NCBI GenBank assembly: GCA_964464925.1
Contig: CAYXLI010000008.1
Location: forward strand, 124,001-188,000
Direction: 5' to 3'
Length of the DNA: 64,000 nt
Source: CAYXLI01 sp964464925
GTDB taxonomy: Bacteria; Acidobacteriota; Terriglobia; Bryobacterales; Bryobacteraceae
Shown here one piece after another: positions 34,229 through 43,128 of this stretch. Position 1 is the stretch's first letter. Every line of letters begins with the position of its first letter. The notes under the pieces were generated by a model, which saw only the letters and a program-made list of their open reading frames with translations, was not told the DNA's origin and did no database searches. The translations under genes were made by a program, and so were the position numbers.

Positions 34229-35803
34229 TTGTACCATGGGGTTATTACGCCGCCCGCAAATCCTACATCCCAAAGCAGTATTGAGTGCGATTACCTCGTA
34301 GTAGGCGCCGGAGTAGCGGGGCTTCGCGCCGCCATCGAATTGTCTCGCGCCGGACGTGTCATCGTCGTGGCCAAGGACAGCCTCCGCGAATCATCCTCCG
34401 AATACGCGCAGGGCGGAATCGCCGCCGCGCTCAGTGATGATGACGATATCGAGTTGCATGAGCAGGACACGCTCAAGGCCGGAGCGGGACTGTGTGATCG
34501 CGAAGCAGTGCACACTCTGGTCGAGGAAGGGCCGCACGCGATCCAGGAATTGATTGACTGGGGCGCTGAATTCGACCGCGAGGGTGCGAAACTCCTCTTC
34601 GCCCGCGAAGGCGCACACAGCCGTAGCCGTGTCCTTCACGCCCACGGAGATTCCACGGGCAGCGAGATCGCCCGCACCCTCTACCGCAAGGCTTCCTCCC
34701 TGTCGAACATCGAGTTTCATAGCTACTCCGCTATTACCGACCTGCTGGTCGCCGACGGCGTCGTCACGGGTGCAATCGCGTGCGATAAACAGGCCCACTG
34801 CCACATCGGCATCTACGCGAAGTCGGTTCTACTCGCCACGGGCGGCCTCGGGCGCGTCTTTCAGGACACCACGAATCCCGATGTAGCCACCGGAGACGGT
34901 GTCGCGGTCGCCTACCGAGCCGGAGCAGTCATTTCCGACATCGAGTTCGTTCAGTTCCACCCGACTGCTCTCTTCGTCCCCGGCGCGCCGCGCTTTCTGT
35001 TGTCCGAAGCGCTCCGCGGCGAGGGCGCCTACCTGCGCAATAAGGATGGTGAGCGCTTCATGACGCGTTACTCCGAACTGGGCGAATTGGCTCCGCGCGA
35101 TGTAGTCTCCCGCTCGATCATCAGCGAAATGCGCCGCACCGGCGCCCCAAATGTCTATCTCGACCTGACCCACCTGGACTCTGAGTGGATCCCGAAGCGC
35201 TTCCCTCGCATTTTCGAAACGGTGCTGCGCCTCGGCGTCGATCTCCGCACCACGCCGGCTCCCATCCACCCTGCGGCGCACTACGCCATGGGCGGCGTAA
35301 AAACAGATCTCAACGGGCGGTCGTCCGTGCCCGGCCTCTACGCCGCGGGCGAAGTCGCCTGTACAGGGGTCCACGGAGCGAACCGCCTCGCCAGCAATTC
35401 TCTCCTCGAAGGTGTTGTCTACGGCAAGCGCGCCGGAGCAGCCATGCTGGATACGGGCGCCCTGGTGAAATGCGCTCCGCGGCCGTCACAGCAATTCCCG
35501 AACGCCACCGAGCAGGATGTCCGCTTCCTTGCAAGCCAATACTGCGGGATTCTTCGCGACCGCGCAGGCTTGAAAACTGCCATCGATCAACTGCAGTCAT
35601 TCATCCAAATTCGGAAGCTAATCCCGCAGCGCCCGGATTTCGAACTCCGCAGCTTGCACACGGTCGCTCTCCTCATCGCAGAGTCCGCCCTCGCGAGGGA
35701 GGAAAGCCGTGGCGGCCATCACCGCACGGACTTCCCCGATCCTCGCCCGGAGTTCCAGAAGCATTCGCTCGTCCGTATCGGTGAGGCCGTCCGATTCGCC
35801 TGA
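34229..35803 (+). CDS. nadB: L-aspartate oxidase
   Basis: A protein of about 524 residues that makes iminoaspartate, the first step of quinolinate and NAD synthesis. The FAD-binding motif VVGAGVAGLRAAIEL is close to the N-terminus. ARE.AHSRSRVLHAHGDSTG, VQFHPTAL, SEALRGEGAYL and HYAMGGVKTD are hallmarks of the succinate dehydrogenase/aspartate oxidase fold; CTGVHGANRLASNSLLE is the flavoprotein C-terminal signature. The start is not well defined. A TTG at 34229 is assumed because no ATG lies in frame near the FAD motif, and the frame open further back lies inside aroB. nadA and nadC are not in the window. Confidence 0.93.
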   Translation: MYHGVITPPANPTSQSSIECDYLVVGAGVAGLRAAIELSRAGRVIVVAKDSLRESSSEYAQGGIAAALSDDDDIELHEQDTLKAGAGLCDREAVHTLVEEGPHAIQELIDWGAEFDREGAKLLFAREGAHSRSRVLHAHGDSTGSEIARTLYRKASSLSNIEFHSYSAITDLLVADGVVTGAIACDKQAHCHIGIYAKSVLLATGGLGRVFQDTTNPDVATGDGVAVAYRAGAVISDIEFVQFHPTALFVPGAPRFLLSEALRGEGAYLRNKDGERFMTRYSELGELAPRDVVSRSIISEMRRTGAPNVYLDLTHLDSEWIPKRFPRIFETVLRLGVDLRTTPAPIHPAAHYAMGGVKTDLNGRSSVPGLYAAGEVACTGVHGANRLASNSLLEGVVYGKRAGAAMLDTGALVKCAPRPSQQFPNATEQDVRFLASQYCGILRDRAGLKTAIDQLQSFIQIRKLIPQRPDFELRSLHTVALLIAESALAREESRGGHHRTDFPDPRPEFQKHSLVRIGEAVRFA

Positions 35804-35819
35804 CCAGACACCGCCTGCC

Positions 35820-36170
35820 TTACCGCCAGCCCTCGTTGTCTTCGTGCCAGTCACGGCGGATGTCACGCCGGTCGTGCCTTATATCCCGCATCAACGCACC
35901 CAACGCACGCTGATCGCGAGCCAGGTCGGCCGCATCGTCCGCGGCCCGATACTGCCGCCCGCAGCGGATGTCCTCGTTCAAGCGCCAGCGATCGCGCGCC
36001 ACGTCGGCCCTGAGGCGATCCACGGCCGCGTAGTCGTAATGGAGGTCACGATAATCGTGGCGCAAGTCGCGGCCTTCGTAATACCGGTCCTCATATCGAT
36101 CCTCTGCCGGGGCCGCGGCCGCCAGGCTGAGGCCCAGAGCAAAACAAGCAATCCAGTTGGAGTAACGCAT
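35820..36170 (-). CDS. Small secreted charged protein of unknown function
   Basis: A protein of 116 residues with a signal peptide (MRYSNWIACFALGLSLAAAAPA). The mature part is rich in Arg, Asp and Tyr in a repeated pattern of the type RYEDRYYEGRDLRHDYRDL and RDIRHDRRDIRRD. Such low-complexity, highly charged periplasmic proteins are frequent in Acidobacteria and have no known function. ATG 36170 is chosen because GAGGAG lies seven bases before it; another ATG (36176) is too close to that site. It ends 17 bases from the convergent nadB. A 7-bp hairpin lies just upstream (36188-36210). Confidence 0.6.
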   Translation of the reverse strand: MRYSNWIACFALGLSLAAAAPAEDRYEDRYYEGRDLRHDYRDLHYDYAAVDRLRADVARDRWRLNEDIRCGRQYRAADDAADLARDQRALGALMRDIRHDRRDIRRDWHEDNEGWR

Positions 36171-36187
36171 GGTCATTCTCCTCTTCC

Positions 36188-36210
36188 GGAAGGTCCTTTT
36201 GTCACCTTCC
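36188..36210. repeat. 7-bp hairpin in front of the charged secreted-protein gene
   Basis: GGAAGGT (36188-36194) and ACCTTCC (36204-36210) are exact inverted copies around a 9-base loop, about 18-40 bases before the start codon of the small secreted protein. The right arm on the minus strand is purine-rich, so pairing could hide or expose a ribosome-binding region. Regulation is only a possibility. Confidence 0.35.
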
Positions 36211-36385
36211 TTCACCGGAAAAAACGTGTTTTTTCTTTTGCAGGTTATCGATGTTGTACAAAGCTTAACGTGAATGTGCGTTCACCTGCGTTCTGCCTTC
36301 GCACCATCGCAGCATCCGAACCCCTGCGAAATAACCGGCACTCCTGATTTGCGCTTCCTCGCGCTACACTAGTCCTAGCGCCCAC

Positions 36386-36925
36386 ATGAAAGAACGGATT
36401 CGTTCCACTACGATTCTGTGCGTGCGCCGCAACGGGAAGGTGGTTATGGCCGGAGACGGTCAGGTCACCCTCGGTCAAGAGGTTCTGAAAGCGACTGCCC
36501 GAAAGCTCCGTCGCCTTTATAAGGACAAAATACTAGCCGGCTTTGCCGGTTCCACCGCGGACGCTTTCGCACTTTTCTCCCGCTTCGAAGCCAAGCTCGA
36601 ACAGCACAGCGGTATTCTCCCTCGCAGTGTCGTCGAACTTGCAAAGGAATGGCGTACGGACCGCGTACTCCGTCACCTCGAAGCGCTCCTTCTGGTCGCC
36701 GACACGACAAACATCTTCATCATTAGCGGAAACGGAGACGTCATCGAACCGGATGAAGACCTCGCTGCCATCGGTTCCGGCGGCCCCTTCGCCAAGGCTG
36801 CCGCTACGGCACTCATGCAGAATACAAAACTGGGCGCGCGGGAAATCGTCGAAAAATCGATGAAGATCGCAGGTCAGATCTGCATCTACACGAACGAGAA
36901 TTTTGTCGTGGAAGAACTGGGCTAA
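36386..36925 (+). CDS. hslV: ATP-dependent protease subunit HslV
   Basis: A protein of 179 residues that is the threonine-protease core of the HslUV (ClpQY) complex. After a short leader (MKERIRS) comes the active-site segment TTILCVRRNGKVVMAGDGQVTLG, with the catalytic Thr exposed by removal of the leader, a typical HslV arrangement. GGPFAKAAATAL and the KSMKIAGQICIYTNEN end are also characteristic. HslV assembles as a double hexamer with HslU. The hslU start lies one base after the hslV stop, so the two genes are an operon. Confidence 0.97.
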   Translation: MKERIRSTTILCVRRNGKVVMAGDGQVTLGQEVLKATARKLRRLYKDKILAGFAGSTADAFALFSRFEAKLEQHSGILPRSVVELAKEWRTDRVLRHLEALLLVADTTNIFIISGNGDVIEPDEDLAAIGSGGPFAKAAATALMQNTKLGAREIVEKSMKIAGQICIYTNENFVVEELG

Positions 36926-36926
36926 G

Positions 36927-38285
36927 ATGGTCATCTACTTGCCCAGTCAATCGCTCGAAGAACGGCCCATCCTGGACGAACTTACCCCCAGTGAGATCGT
37001 CCGCGAACTAGACAAGTACGTCATCGGTCAGGCCGACGCGAAACGCGCTGTCGCTATTGCCCTCCGCAACCGCATCCGCCGCCAGAAGCTCGACCCTGAG
37101 ATGGCCGACGATGTAATGCCGAAGAACATCCTCATGATCGGTCCTACCGGCGTTGGCAAAACGGAACTCGCCCGCCGCTTAGCCAAGCTCGCCAATTCCC
37201 CTTTCCTGAAAGTCGAAGCGAGTAAGTTCACCGAAGTGGGGTATGTCGGTCGTGACGTTGAATCCATGGTCCGCGATCTCGTGGACATCGCCATTGACCA
37301 GGTTCGCGAGGAGCGTCTCGAGGAGATCGCCGAACGCGCCGAGCGGAATGCGGAGGAGCGGCTGCTCGACCTGCTGATGCCGCCCGTTGCAGAGCCAACC
37401 GAATCGTCTGACCGTTCCCGGGAAAAGCTCCGGGAGAAACTGCGCGCCGGCAAACTCGACGATAAGCTCGTCGAGCTCGACGTCAAAGAACGTGGGCCCA
37501 CGGTTGAATTTGCCACTGCCACTGGCTTGGACGAAATGGATGTCAACCTCAAAGACATCCTCCCTGGCTTATTCGGCAACCGCACCCGCCGCCGCAAAAT
37601 GCGCGTGAGTGAGGCCATCGAGTACCTGGTTCAGGAAGAGGAGCAGAAGCTCATCGACATGGATCAGGTCACGCGTGTCGCACTGGAACGCGTTGAGAAG
37701 AACGGCATCATATTTTTGGACGAAATCGACAAGATCGCCGGACGGGAAGGCGGTCACGGCCCCGATGTCAGCCGCGAAGGCGTGCAGCGGGATATTCTGC
37801 CCATCGTGGAAGGCACCACTGTCAACACTCGTCACGGATTCGTTCGCACCGATCACATCCTCTTCATCGCCGCGGGTGCGTTCCACGTCTCTAAGCCGAG
37901 CGATCTCATCCCGGAACTGCAAGGCCGCTTCCCCATCCGGGTCGAATTGAAGAGTCTCACCACGGAAGATTTCCTGCGCATCCTCAAGGAACCGAAAAAT
38001 GCGCTCGTAAAGCAGTATGTCGCGCTGCTGGAAACCGAAGGCATCAAACTCAATTTCACGGACGATTCCCTGCAACAGGTTGCCCGGACTGCTGCCCAGG
38101 TGAATGAAACCACGGAAAACATTGGCGCGCGCCGTCTCCACACCATCATGGAAAAGGTGATCGAAGAGATCTCTTTCAACGCCCCGGACATCAAGAAGAA
38201 AACCATCCGAATCGACGGCGCTTATGTGCGCCAGCGGCTCGCCGACGTAGTTAAGGATCAGGACCTCACCCGGTACATACTCTAG
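36927..38285 (+). CDS. hslU: ATP-dependent protease ATPase subunit HslU
   Basis: A protein of 452 residues of the AAA+ Clp family that unfolds substrates for HslV. The Walker A motif is GPTGVGKT (residues 72-79), the Walker B segment is IIFLDEIDK, and the tail ends with VVKDQDLTRYIL, the C-terminal peptide that docks into HslV. The insertion I-domain (about 120-240) is present. The ATG at 36927 follows directly after the hslV stop. Complete and of normal length. Confidence 0.97.
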   Translation: MVIYLPSQSLEERPILDELTPSEIVRELDKYVIGQADAKRAVAIALRNRIRRQKLDPEMADDVMPKNILMIGPTGVGKTELARRLAKLANSPFLKVEASKFTEVGYVGRDVESMVRDLVDIAIDQVREERLEEIAERAERNAEERLLDLLMPPVAEPTESSDRSREKLREKLRAGKLDDKLVELDVKERGPTVEFATATGLDEMDVNLKDILPGLFGNRTRRRKMRVSEAIEYLVQEEEQKLIDMDQVTRVALERVEKNGIIFLDEIDKIAGREGGHGPDVSREGVQRDILPIVEGTTVNTRHGFVRTDHILFIAAGAFHVSKPSDLIPELQGRFPIRVELKSLTTEDFLRILKEPKNALVKQYVALLETEGIKLNFTDDSLQQVARTAAQVNETTENIGARRLHTIMEKVIEEISFNAPDIKKKTIRIDGAYVRQRLADVVKDQDLTRYIL

Positions 38286-39212
38286 ATGCCCAGCCATCGT
38301 TGCACCCTCCTGGTCTGCGTCGCTGCCGCTGTGTTCTCCGGCTGTGGGTACGTAGGCGAAATCCAGCCTCCGGCCTTGAACATCCCGGTTCGCGTCACCG
38401 ACTTGACCGCTGTGCAGCGCGGTTCGTCGCTCGTGCTTACGTTTACGGTTCCGTCCACCACCACCGAGGGCATCGCTCTCAAGAACCTCGGCGCGGCGGA
38501 AGCGCAAATCGGCGACAAAACCCTGCCGGTGAAATTGGAGAAGTCTGGACCCTTCACGGCCGAATTTCCATCTGCGGATTGGGTCGGGCAAAATCCTTCC
38601 ATCAAGGTTCGGATCTCGAATGCGAAGGGCCGTTTCTCGCAGTGGTCCAATGAGGTCGCGGTAAATGTAATCCGTCCTCTTGCCGTTCCAGCCTCATTCC
38701 AGGTTCAGCCCGCTCCCAAAGGAGTGCGCGTCTCCTGGAGCGAGCCGGACCCGCGGCCGAACGAACAGTTCCGCATCCAACGCAAGGACAGCAAGCAGAT
38801 CGCTGTTGCCAGTGGTTCCGAATACACCGACACGGACGCGAAATTCGGCCAGGAGTACGAGTACCGTCTGCAGGCCTTTGTTGGAAATGCCGAAAGCGAA
38901 TGGTCGCCGTATGTGAAAATCACGCCGCGTGATGTATTCCCACCCGAAGTGCCCGCGGGCGTCACGGCTCTGGCCGGCATCAATACCGTGGAACTCAGTT
39001 GGGATCCCAGCACGGCAGAGGATCTGAAGGCCTACCGCGTTTACCGGTCCGAAGACAACGGCGTATTCACGCCCGTCGCGGATGTGGACACTCCCGCCTA
39101 CAGCGACAAACAAGTGCAGGCCGGCAAAATTTATCGCTATGCTGTCTCATCCCTGGATCAGACCGGGAACGAGAGCGCGAAATCCGCTCCCGCTGAAGCT
39201 CGCGTGCAGTAA
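38286..39212 (+). CDS. Lipoprotein with fibronectin type III domains
   Basis: A protein of 308 residues that starts in the base after the hslU stop. The N-terminus is a lipoprotein signal with lipobox FSGC (CTLLVCVAAAVFSGC). Two fibronectin type III-like modules follow (about 125-215 and 220-305). The second has NTVELSWDPSTAEDLKAYRVYRS, and AGKIYRYAVSSLDQTGNES is the classic closing strand. It is likely an outer-membrane or periplasmic binding lipoprotein. Its partner is unknown. It is the last gene of the hslVU unit. The minus-strand terminator for the next gene lies just beyond. Confidence 0.85.
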   Translation: MPSHRCTLLVCVAAAVFSGCGYVGEIQPPALNIPVRVTDLTAVQRGSSLVLTFTVPSTTTEGIALKNLGAAEAQIGDKTLPVKLEKSGPFTAEFPSADWVGQNPSIKVRISNAKGRFSQWSNEVAVNVIRPLAVPASFQVQPAPKGVRVSWSEPDPRPNEQFRIQRKDSKQIAVASGSEYTDTDAKFGQEYEYRLQAFVGNAESEWSPYVKITPRDVFPPEVPAGVTALAGINTVELSWDPSTAEDLKAYRVYRSEDNGVFTPVADVDTPAYSDKQVQAGKIYRYAVSSLDQTGNESAKSAPAEARVQ

Positions 39213-39226
39213 TTCAGCTCGTTAAA

Positions 39227-39263
39227 ACAGGCGGCGCAGCTTTCTGAATCTCACGCCGCCTGT
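39227..39263 (-). terminator. Rho-independent terminator after the beta-propeller gene
   Basis: ACAGGCGGCG (39227-39236) and CGCCGCCTGT (39254-39263) form a 10-bp GC-rich stem with a 17-base loop. Read on the minus strand the stem is followed by TTTTAAC, a short U-run, directly after the end of the 39276-41915 gene. The stem may also stop transcripts from the lipoprotein side, though no U-tract follows it there. Confidence 0.7.
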
Positions 39264-39275
39264 CCGGGAGTCAGT

Positions 39276-41915
39276 CTACTCCGAAAGATTCAATGACCAT
39301 ATTCCGCGGCCGTGTGTCGCGACATAAAGAATCCGGCTTGGCGAATCGATCGTCAATCCGTACGCCGCGGCGGGTGGCAGGCTGCCGGCCGCGACACTCC
39401 AGGTCTTGCTGCCACTTGTCAGTGTCAGCACGCCGAAATCGGTTCCTGCAAAGAGGTCTCCAGTTAACGAATCCAGAACGACCGAGGAAATCGGTATATC
39501 GCCTAAATTGTGGCTGATGTCGTTCCATGTCGCGGTTGAGCCGTTGTACGTGACTTCAAAGACGTGACCGGGTGTCGTCGGTGTCGAGCTGTTGTATCCG
39601 GAGAACGAGACAAATGCGTGGTTTGGATTCGCCGAATCCACAGCAATGCCGCTGATGAACCTGCCCGGTGAGTTTGCCGTATCCAGCCGCGTAAAAGTAA
39701 CAGCGGAGTTGTTCGGCAGATCGGCGTTTTTCGAGATGAATAATCGCCCGGTCCTAGTCGCTGCCCACAAAGTACCGTTGTCGCCTGCGGAACGCTGAAC
39801 AGCGGCAACGGTACCACCAGCCCTTGTAGAACCGTACGCCGTACTAGTAAGCCTTGATACCCCCAGTGGCTTCCAGTCGCCACAGGCACCGGTGAAGAAC
39901 AGATCTCCCGTGAACTCGTTGCAATGCTGTTCCAGGAAACTCTGGTTGCCGCCGTTATCCTGTGTCCTCCAGACCCGCCCCATCCCGATGAACCAGCTTC
40001 CGCTCACTTTGGGGTCGGCGATCATGGGCGTATAGAACGCCGCTGGCTCACCGCTGAACACCAGCGGGTCTGCCCACCAGTTCCAACCAAGTGGATCGTT
40101 GCCACGAAAATTCACGTCTCCAGACGGGCCTGTATAAGTGTGAGCCCGAATGTTTGGCGCTCCTGCATCGATGCCGGATTGTCCGCCATCGCCGCCCACC
40201 GATTCGAACCAGGAACCGGCGCCCTGCCCGTTGTAGGCCCACGTTCCGTTGTCCTGTGTGCCGCCGATCACATCGTTCAACGGGTCAAAGGGATTCACCG
40301 ACACGCTCTGGAACTGCAATGTCGCCAGATTGCGATTCAAGCTATCGATCCTGGAAGGAATGGCGCTCAACCACATCGTGCAGTCGACCAGGTTGGCGCC
40401 GGTCAGGCCGCGCCCCGCGCAGTCCGCCGATGCATTCACGAACGACCCGCTAGTCCTCACAACTCCACCGTCGGAACCGGTGAAAGCGACATCCGGATTG
40501 AACGGCGCGAACACAATCGAGTGCTGATCCGGATGCATTCCGAGCGGTGGCGATTGTGAATCGTTGGTCATATCGGTGAAACTGACACCGGCATTGATCG
40601 ACCTCTGTACGGCCCGCCCGTTTGAAGGCGGATTGCCCGTAAATATCTCGCCGTATTGCATCTGGCCGCCCAGCCATACGGTATCTGGCTGACCGGGCGG
40701 AGATGCCACGGCAATGTCGTACCAGCACTGGCCGCCGCAGAAGTGGTAAGAAGCAAAGCCTGGGGTTCCCTTGGTGGCATTCGAGAGAGTAATCCAGCTT
40801 GCGAGCACGGTCGCTGCCGGTTGATCTGCGTTATCGACACGCTTAAACGTCCCTTGCGACGCCGCACTCCCGCCGCCGTATCCCGCATAGATTCGGGTCT
40901 TCCCGTTTTTCAAAGTCACGGAAATATCCGTTCGGTCGAACATTCCCACCGTAAGTACCTGGTGGAACGCACTATCGCCATCCAAAACTTTCGACCTCCG
41001 GAATACACCGCCAGGGCCGGTCCCAAACCCCGAACCCATCGCAACGTAAACGGTGTCCGGGTTCTTTGGGTCGAGTTGGATCTTTGCGATCTCGCTGGTG
41101 AACACCCGCGTCCACGTCTGCCCGCCGTCTAAGGTTTCATACAGCCCGGGAGTTGGTCCAGGCGGTAGAACGGCACCGCCGGTTACGGAAGAGCCCCCGC
41201 GAATCGCATACGTAGTGCCCATGTAGATGTGATTGGCGTTCGTAGGATCGATCGCAACCGAGGAGATCGCGCGCGCAGCGGACATGTTGAAGCTGGTTCC
41301 CACTAATGACCAGGAACGCCCGAAATCCGTGGATTTGAAAAGACCAACGCCCGCTTCCGAATCCACTGACCCGTTCGGCTCGCCCGTTCCGGCGTAGAGG
41401 GTCCGGCCGTTTGCATCAGTCGGATCAAAAACAATCGTGCCAATTGCATTCGACGGAATGCCGTTGCCCGACGGAGCCCAGTTCAGTTGCGGAGCAAGGG
41501 CGTTGTCCGCTTCCCACACTCCGCCACCCGCCGCGCCGACAAATATCTTGCAGTCCGCTGCGGAGCAGAGCGGCGACAGCGCCAAAGCGGTCACGCGGCC
41601 GGAGTTGACAGTTGCGCGCCCCGTGTACGTCACAACGCCGGGCACGTTTCCAATCCGAGGACCCGTCAGTTGCCAGTTCGTCTTTTTACCGCCTGGAAGT
41701 TTGGACAAAGCCTGGAAAGCGGCGGCCGCGGCCTGCTGCTGCTCGATAGTCACGTCAGCATTCGGATAAGCACGATCATCGTACTTCTCCTGCGCGGCGG
41801 CTGCCTTATCGCCCTCTCCTGCGCTCTTGTCCTGTTGAATGAACTTTGTTTGACCTGCAGCGCTTACTGCGGTCGCAACGATAGTAAGGACCACAAACGC
41901 CATTTTGTGGCGCAT
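39276..41915 (-). CDS. Large secreted beta-propeller protein with BNR/sortilin-like repeats
   Basis: A protein of 879 residues with signal peptide MRHKMAFVVLTIVATAVSAAGQ. The rest holds repeated seven-to-ten-blade propeller strands: FVGAAGGGVWEAD, LYAGTGEPNGS, FKSTDFGRSWSLVG, IYMGTTYA, YETLDGGQTWTRV and AGTDFGVLTLTSGSKTWSV. Asp-x-Gly-x-x-Trp boxes place it in the BNR/VPS10/sialidase-like superfamily, often seen in GH74-like enzymes. No catalytic acid pair can be assigned, so an enzymatic role is not claimed. GGAGGA precedes the ATG at 41915. The gene stands alone and ends at a terminator. It is probably exported or surface-attached. Confidence 0.8.
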   Translation of the reverse strand: MRHKMAFVVLTIVATAVSAAGQTKFIQQDKSAGEGDKAAAAQEKYDDRAYPNADVTIEQQQAAAAAFQALSKLPGGKKTNWQLTGPRIGNVPGVVTYTGRATVNSGRVTALALSPLCSAADCKIFVGAAGGGVWEADNALAPQLNWAPSGNGIPSNAIGTIVFDPTDANGRTLYAGTGEPNGSVDSEAGVGLFKSTDFGRSWSLVGTSFNMSAARAISSVAIDPTNANHIYMGTTYAIRGGSSVTGGAVLPPGPTPGLYETLDGGQTWTRVFTSEIAKIQLDPKNPDTVYVAMGSGFGTGPGGVFRRSKVLDGDSAFHQVLTVGMFDRTDISVTLKNGKTRIYAGYGGGSAASQGTFKRVDNADQPAATVLASWITLSNATKGTPGFASYHFCGGQCWYDIAVASPPGQPDTVWLGGQMQYGEIFTGNPPSNGRAVQRSINAGVSFTDMTNDSQSPPLGMHPDQHSIVFAPFNPDVAFTGSDGGVVRTSGSFVNASADCAGRGLTGANLVDCTMWLSAIPSRIDSLNRNLATLQFQSVSVNPFDPLNDVIGGTQDNGTWAYNGQGAGSWFESVGGDGGQSGIDAGAPNIRAHTYTGPSGDVNFRGNDPLGWNWWADPLVFSGEPAAFYTPMIADPKVSGSWFIGMGRVWRTQDNGGNQSFLEQHCNEFTGDLFFTGACGDWKPLGVSRLTSTAYGSTRAGGTVAAVQRSAGDNGTLWAATRTGRLFISKNADLPNNSAVTFTRLDTANSPGRFISGIAVDSANPNHAFVSFSGYNSSTPTTPGHVFEVTYNGSTATWNDISHNLGDIPISSVVLDSLTGDLFAGTDFGVLTLTSGSKTWSVAAGSLPPAAAYGLTIDSPSRILYVATHGRGIWSLNLSE

Positions 41916-42027
41916 ACATATCCTCCAATGTGGGCAATGCGGAACCGATTATGGGTCAGCGTCTAGTCACGGTCAAGAGCCGAATGGACGGTGTAACCGT
42001 GCCGGATTCAGGAGATTCAACCGCTTC

Positions 42028-42849
42028 TCAGGAGAACATCGCGGTAATGTCTCGATAGCTCACAGCCTCATCGGCGAACTCAAACGTGCCGCGCTCGCGC
42101 ATTTCCCGCGCCGCACGCAGAAACGCCCCTAGTGCCGCACGGGCAAGCGCGCTGCCGACGCTAATCCGCTTCACGCCAATCTCCGACAACGCCGCTACTG
42201 ACCACGCCGCGCCCTGCAGACCCATAACCACGTTCACCGGCCGATCGACCGAGCGCACCAAGGAAGCTATGTCATCTTTCGAAGTCAATCCCGGCGCGTA
42301 CAGCACATCGGCACCAGCATCCTGATACGCCTGCAGCCGCGCAATCGTATCCGCAAGGTCCGGTCTCCCCACAAGGTAGTTCTCAGCACGCGCGGTAAGT
42401 GTGAACCGAAATGGCAGCCCGCGCGCCACCTCCGCCGCCGCGCGGATCCGGTCGGCGGCATGCTCAATGTCATACACGCTGCGGCCGACCATATCTTCGA
42501 TGGATCCTCCGGCCAGCCCTGCCTCCGCTCCAAGCCGGATTGTCTCCGCGACGCTCTCGGGCGAGTCACCAAAGCCATTCTCGAGGTCGGCGCTCACGGG
42601 CAGGTCTGTCGCCGAGACGATGTTGGCCACGTGCGCCATCGTTTCGTCACGGCCAACCTTGTTATCCCGCTGGCCCACTGAAAAGGCATACCCGGCGCTG
42701 GTCGTGGCCAAAGCCTCGAAGCCGAGCTTTGCCAGTAGGCGGGCTGTGCCGGCGTCCCACGGATTCGGAATAATGAAGGCACCTGCGCGCGCATGGAGCG
42801 CAGCAAACGCCGCGCCCTTCCCGGCGTGGTTCAACTTCTTGGGTTCCAT
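42028..42849 (-). CDS. PEP mutase/isocitrate lyase superfamily protein
   Basis: A protein of 273 residues with the isocitrate lyase/PEP mutase fold. FIIPNPWDAGTARLL is the common first block, SADLENGFGDSPE is the metal-site Asp region and GGSIEDMVG the next conserved acidic block, followed by TARAENYL. Members include oxaloacetate decarboxylases, 2-methylisocitrate lyases and phosphonomutases; this sequence lacks the cysteine loop (KKCGH) of the lyases, so it belongs with the smaller PEP-mutase-like enzymes. The substrate is unknown. It is transcribed alone. Confidence 0.82.
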   Translation of the reverse strand: MEPKKLNHAGKGAAFAALHARAGAFIIPNPWDAGTARLLAKLGFEALATTSAGYAFSVGQRDNKVGRDETMAHVANIVSATDLPVSADLENGFGDSPESVAETIRLGAEAGLAGGSIEDMVGRSVYDIEHAADRIRAAAEVARGLPFRFTLTARAENYLVGRPDLADTIARLQAYQDAGADVLYAPGLTSKDDIASLVRSVDRPVNVVMGLQGAAWSVAALSEIGVKRISVGSALARAALGAFLRAAREMRERGTFEFADEAVSYRDITAMFS

Positions 42850-42953
42850 GTACGGAAGTATCCCACCTGGCCGGCCCTGTACATGAGGTCAATTCCCTGG
42901 ATCGGCTTGCCAGCCGACCTAGGACCGTGTGGGCGGTGCCGCACGTGTGAACT

Positions 42954-43046
42954 TCACTTTGGTGGTGAAGTGGGAAAACACTGCCACACGCTCCAGCACA
43001 ACAGGACGGTGGCGCCTACTGCTATTAGCTGCATCAACTCACGCAT
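42954..43046 (-). CDS. Possible 30-residue membrane peptide
   Basis: In the 279-base gap between the PEP-mutase-like gene and lpxB a minus-strand frame reads MRELMQLIAVGATVLLCWSV followed by WQCFPTSPPK. It is a single hydrophobic helix with a short tail, preceded by GAGG eight bases before the ATG. The size and shape match small inner-membrane proteins, but 30 codons can easily arise by chance. Apart from this frame, the gap shows no recognisable feature. Confidence 0.3.
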   Translation of the reverse strand: MRELMQLIAVGATVLLCWSVWQCFPTSPPK

Positions 43047-43128
43047 ACTCCAAGCCTCTACTCTGAAAAGCGTATTTTGAAGGCACTTTCCGTCAGGAAT
43101 CTCATCCGGATTGCTATTCTAACCGTGA

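Noticed and set aside
36341..36385. Promoter in front of hslV (TACACT as -10)
   Set aside because: No acceptable -35 element at 16-18 bases, and the short GCGCTA/TAGCGC repeat is too weak to call an operator.
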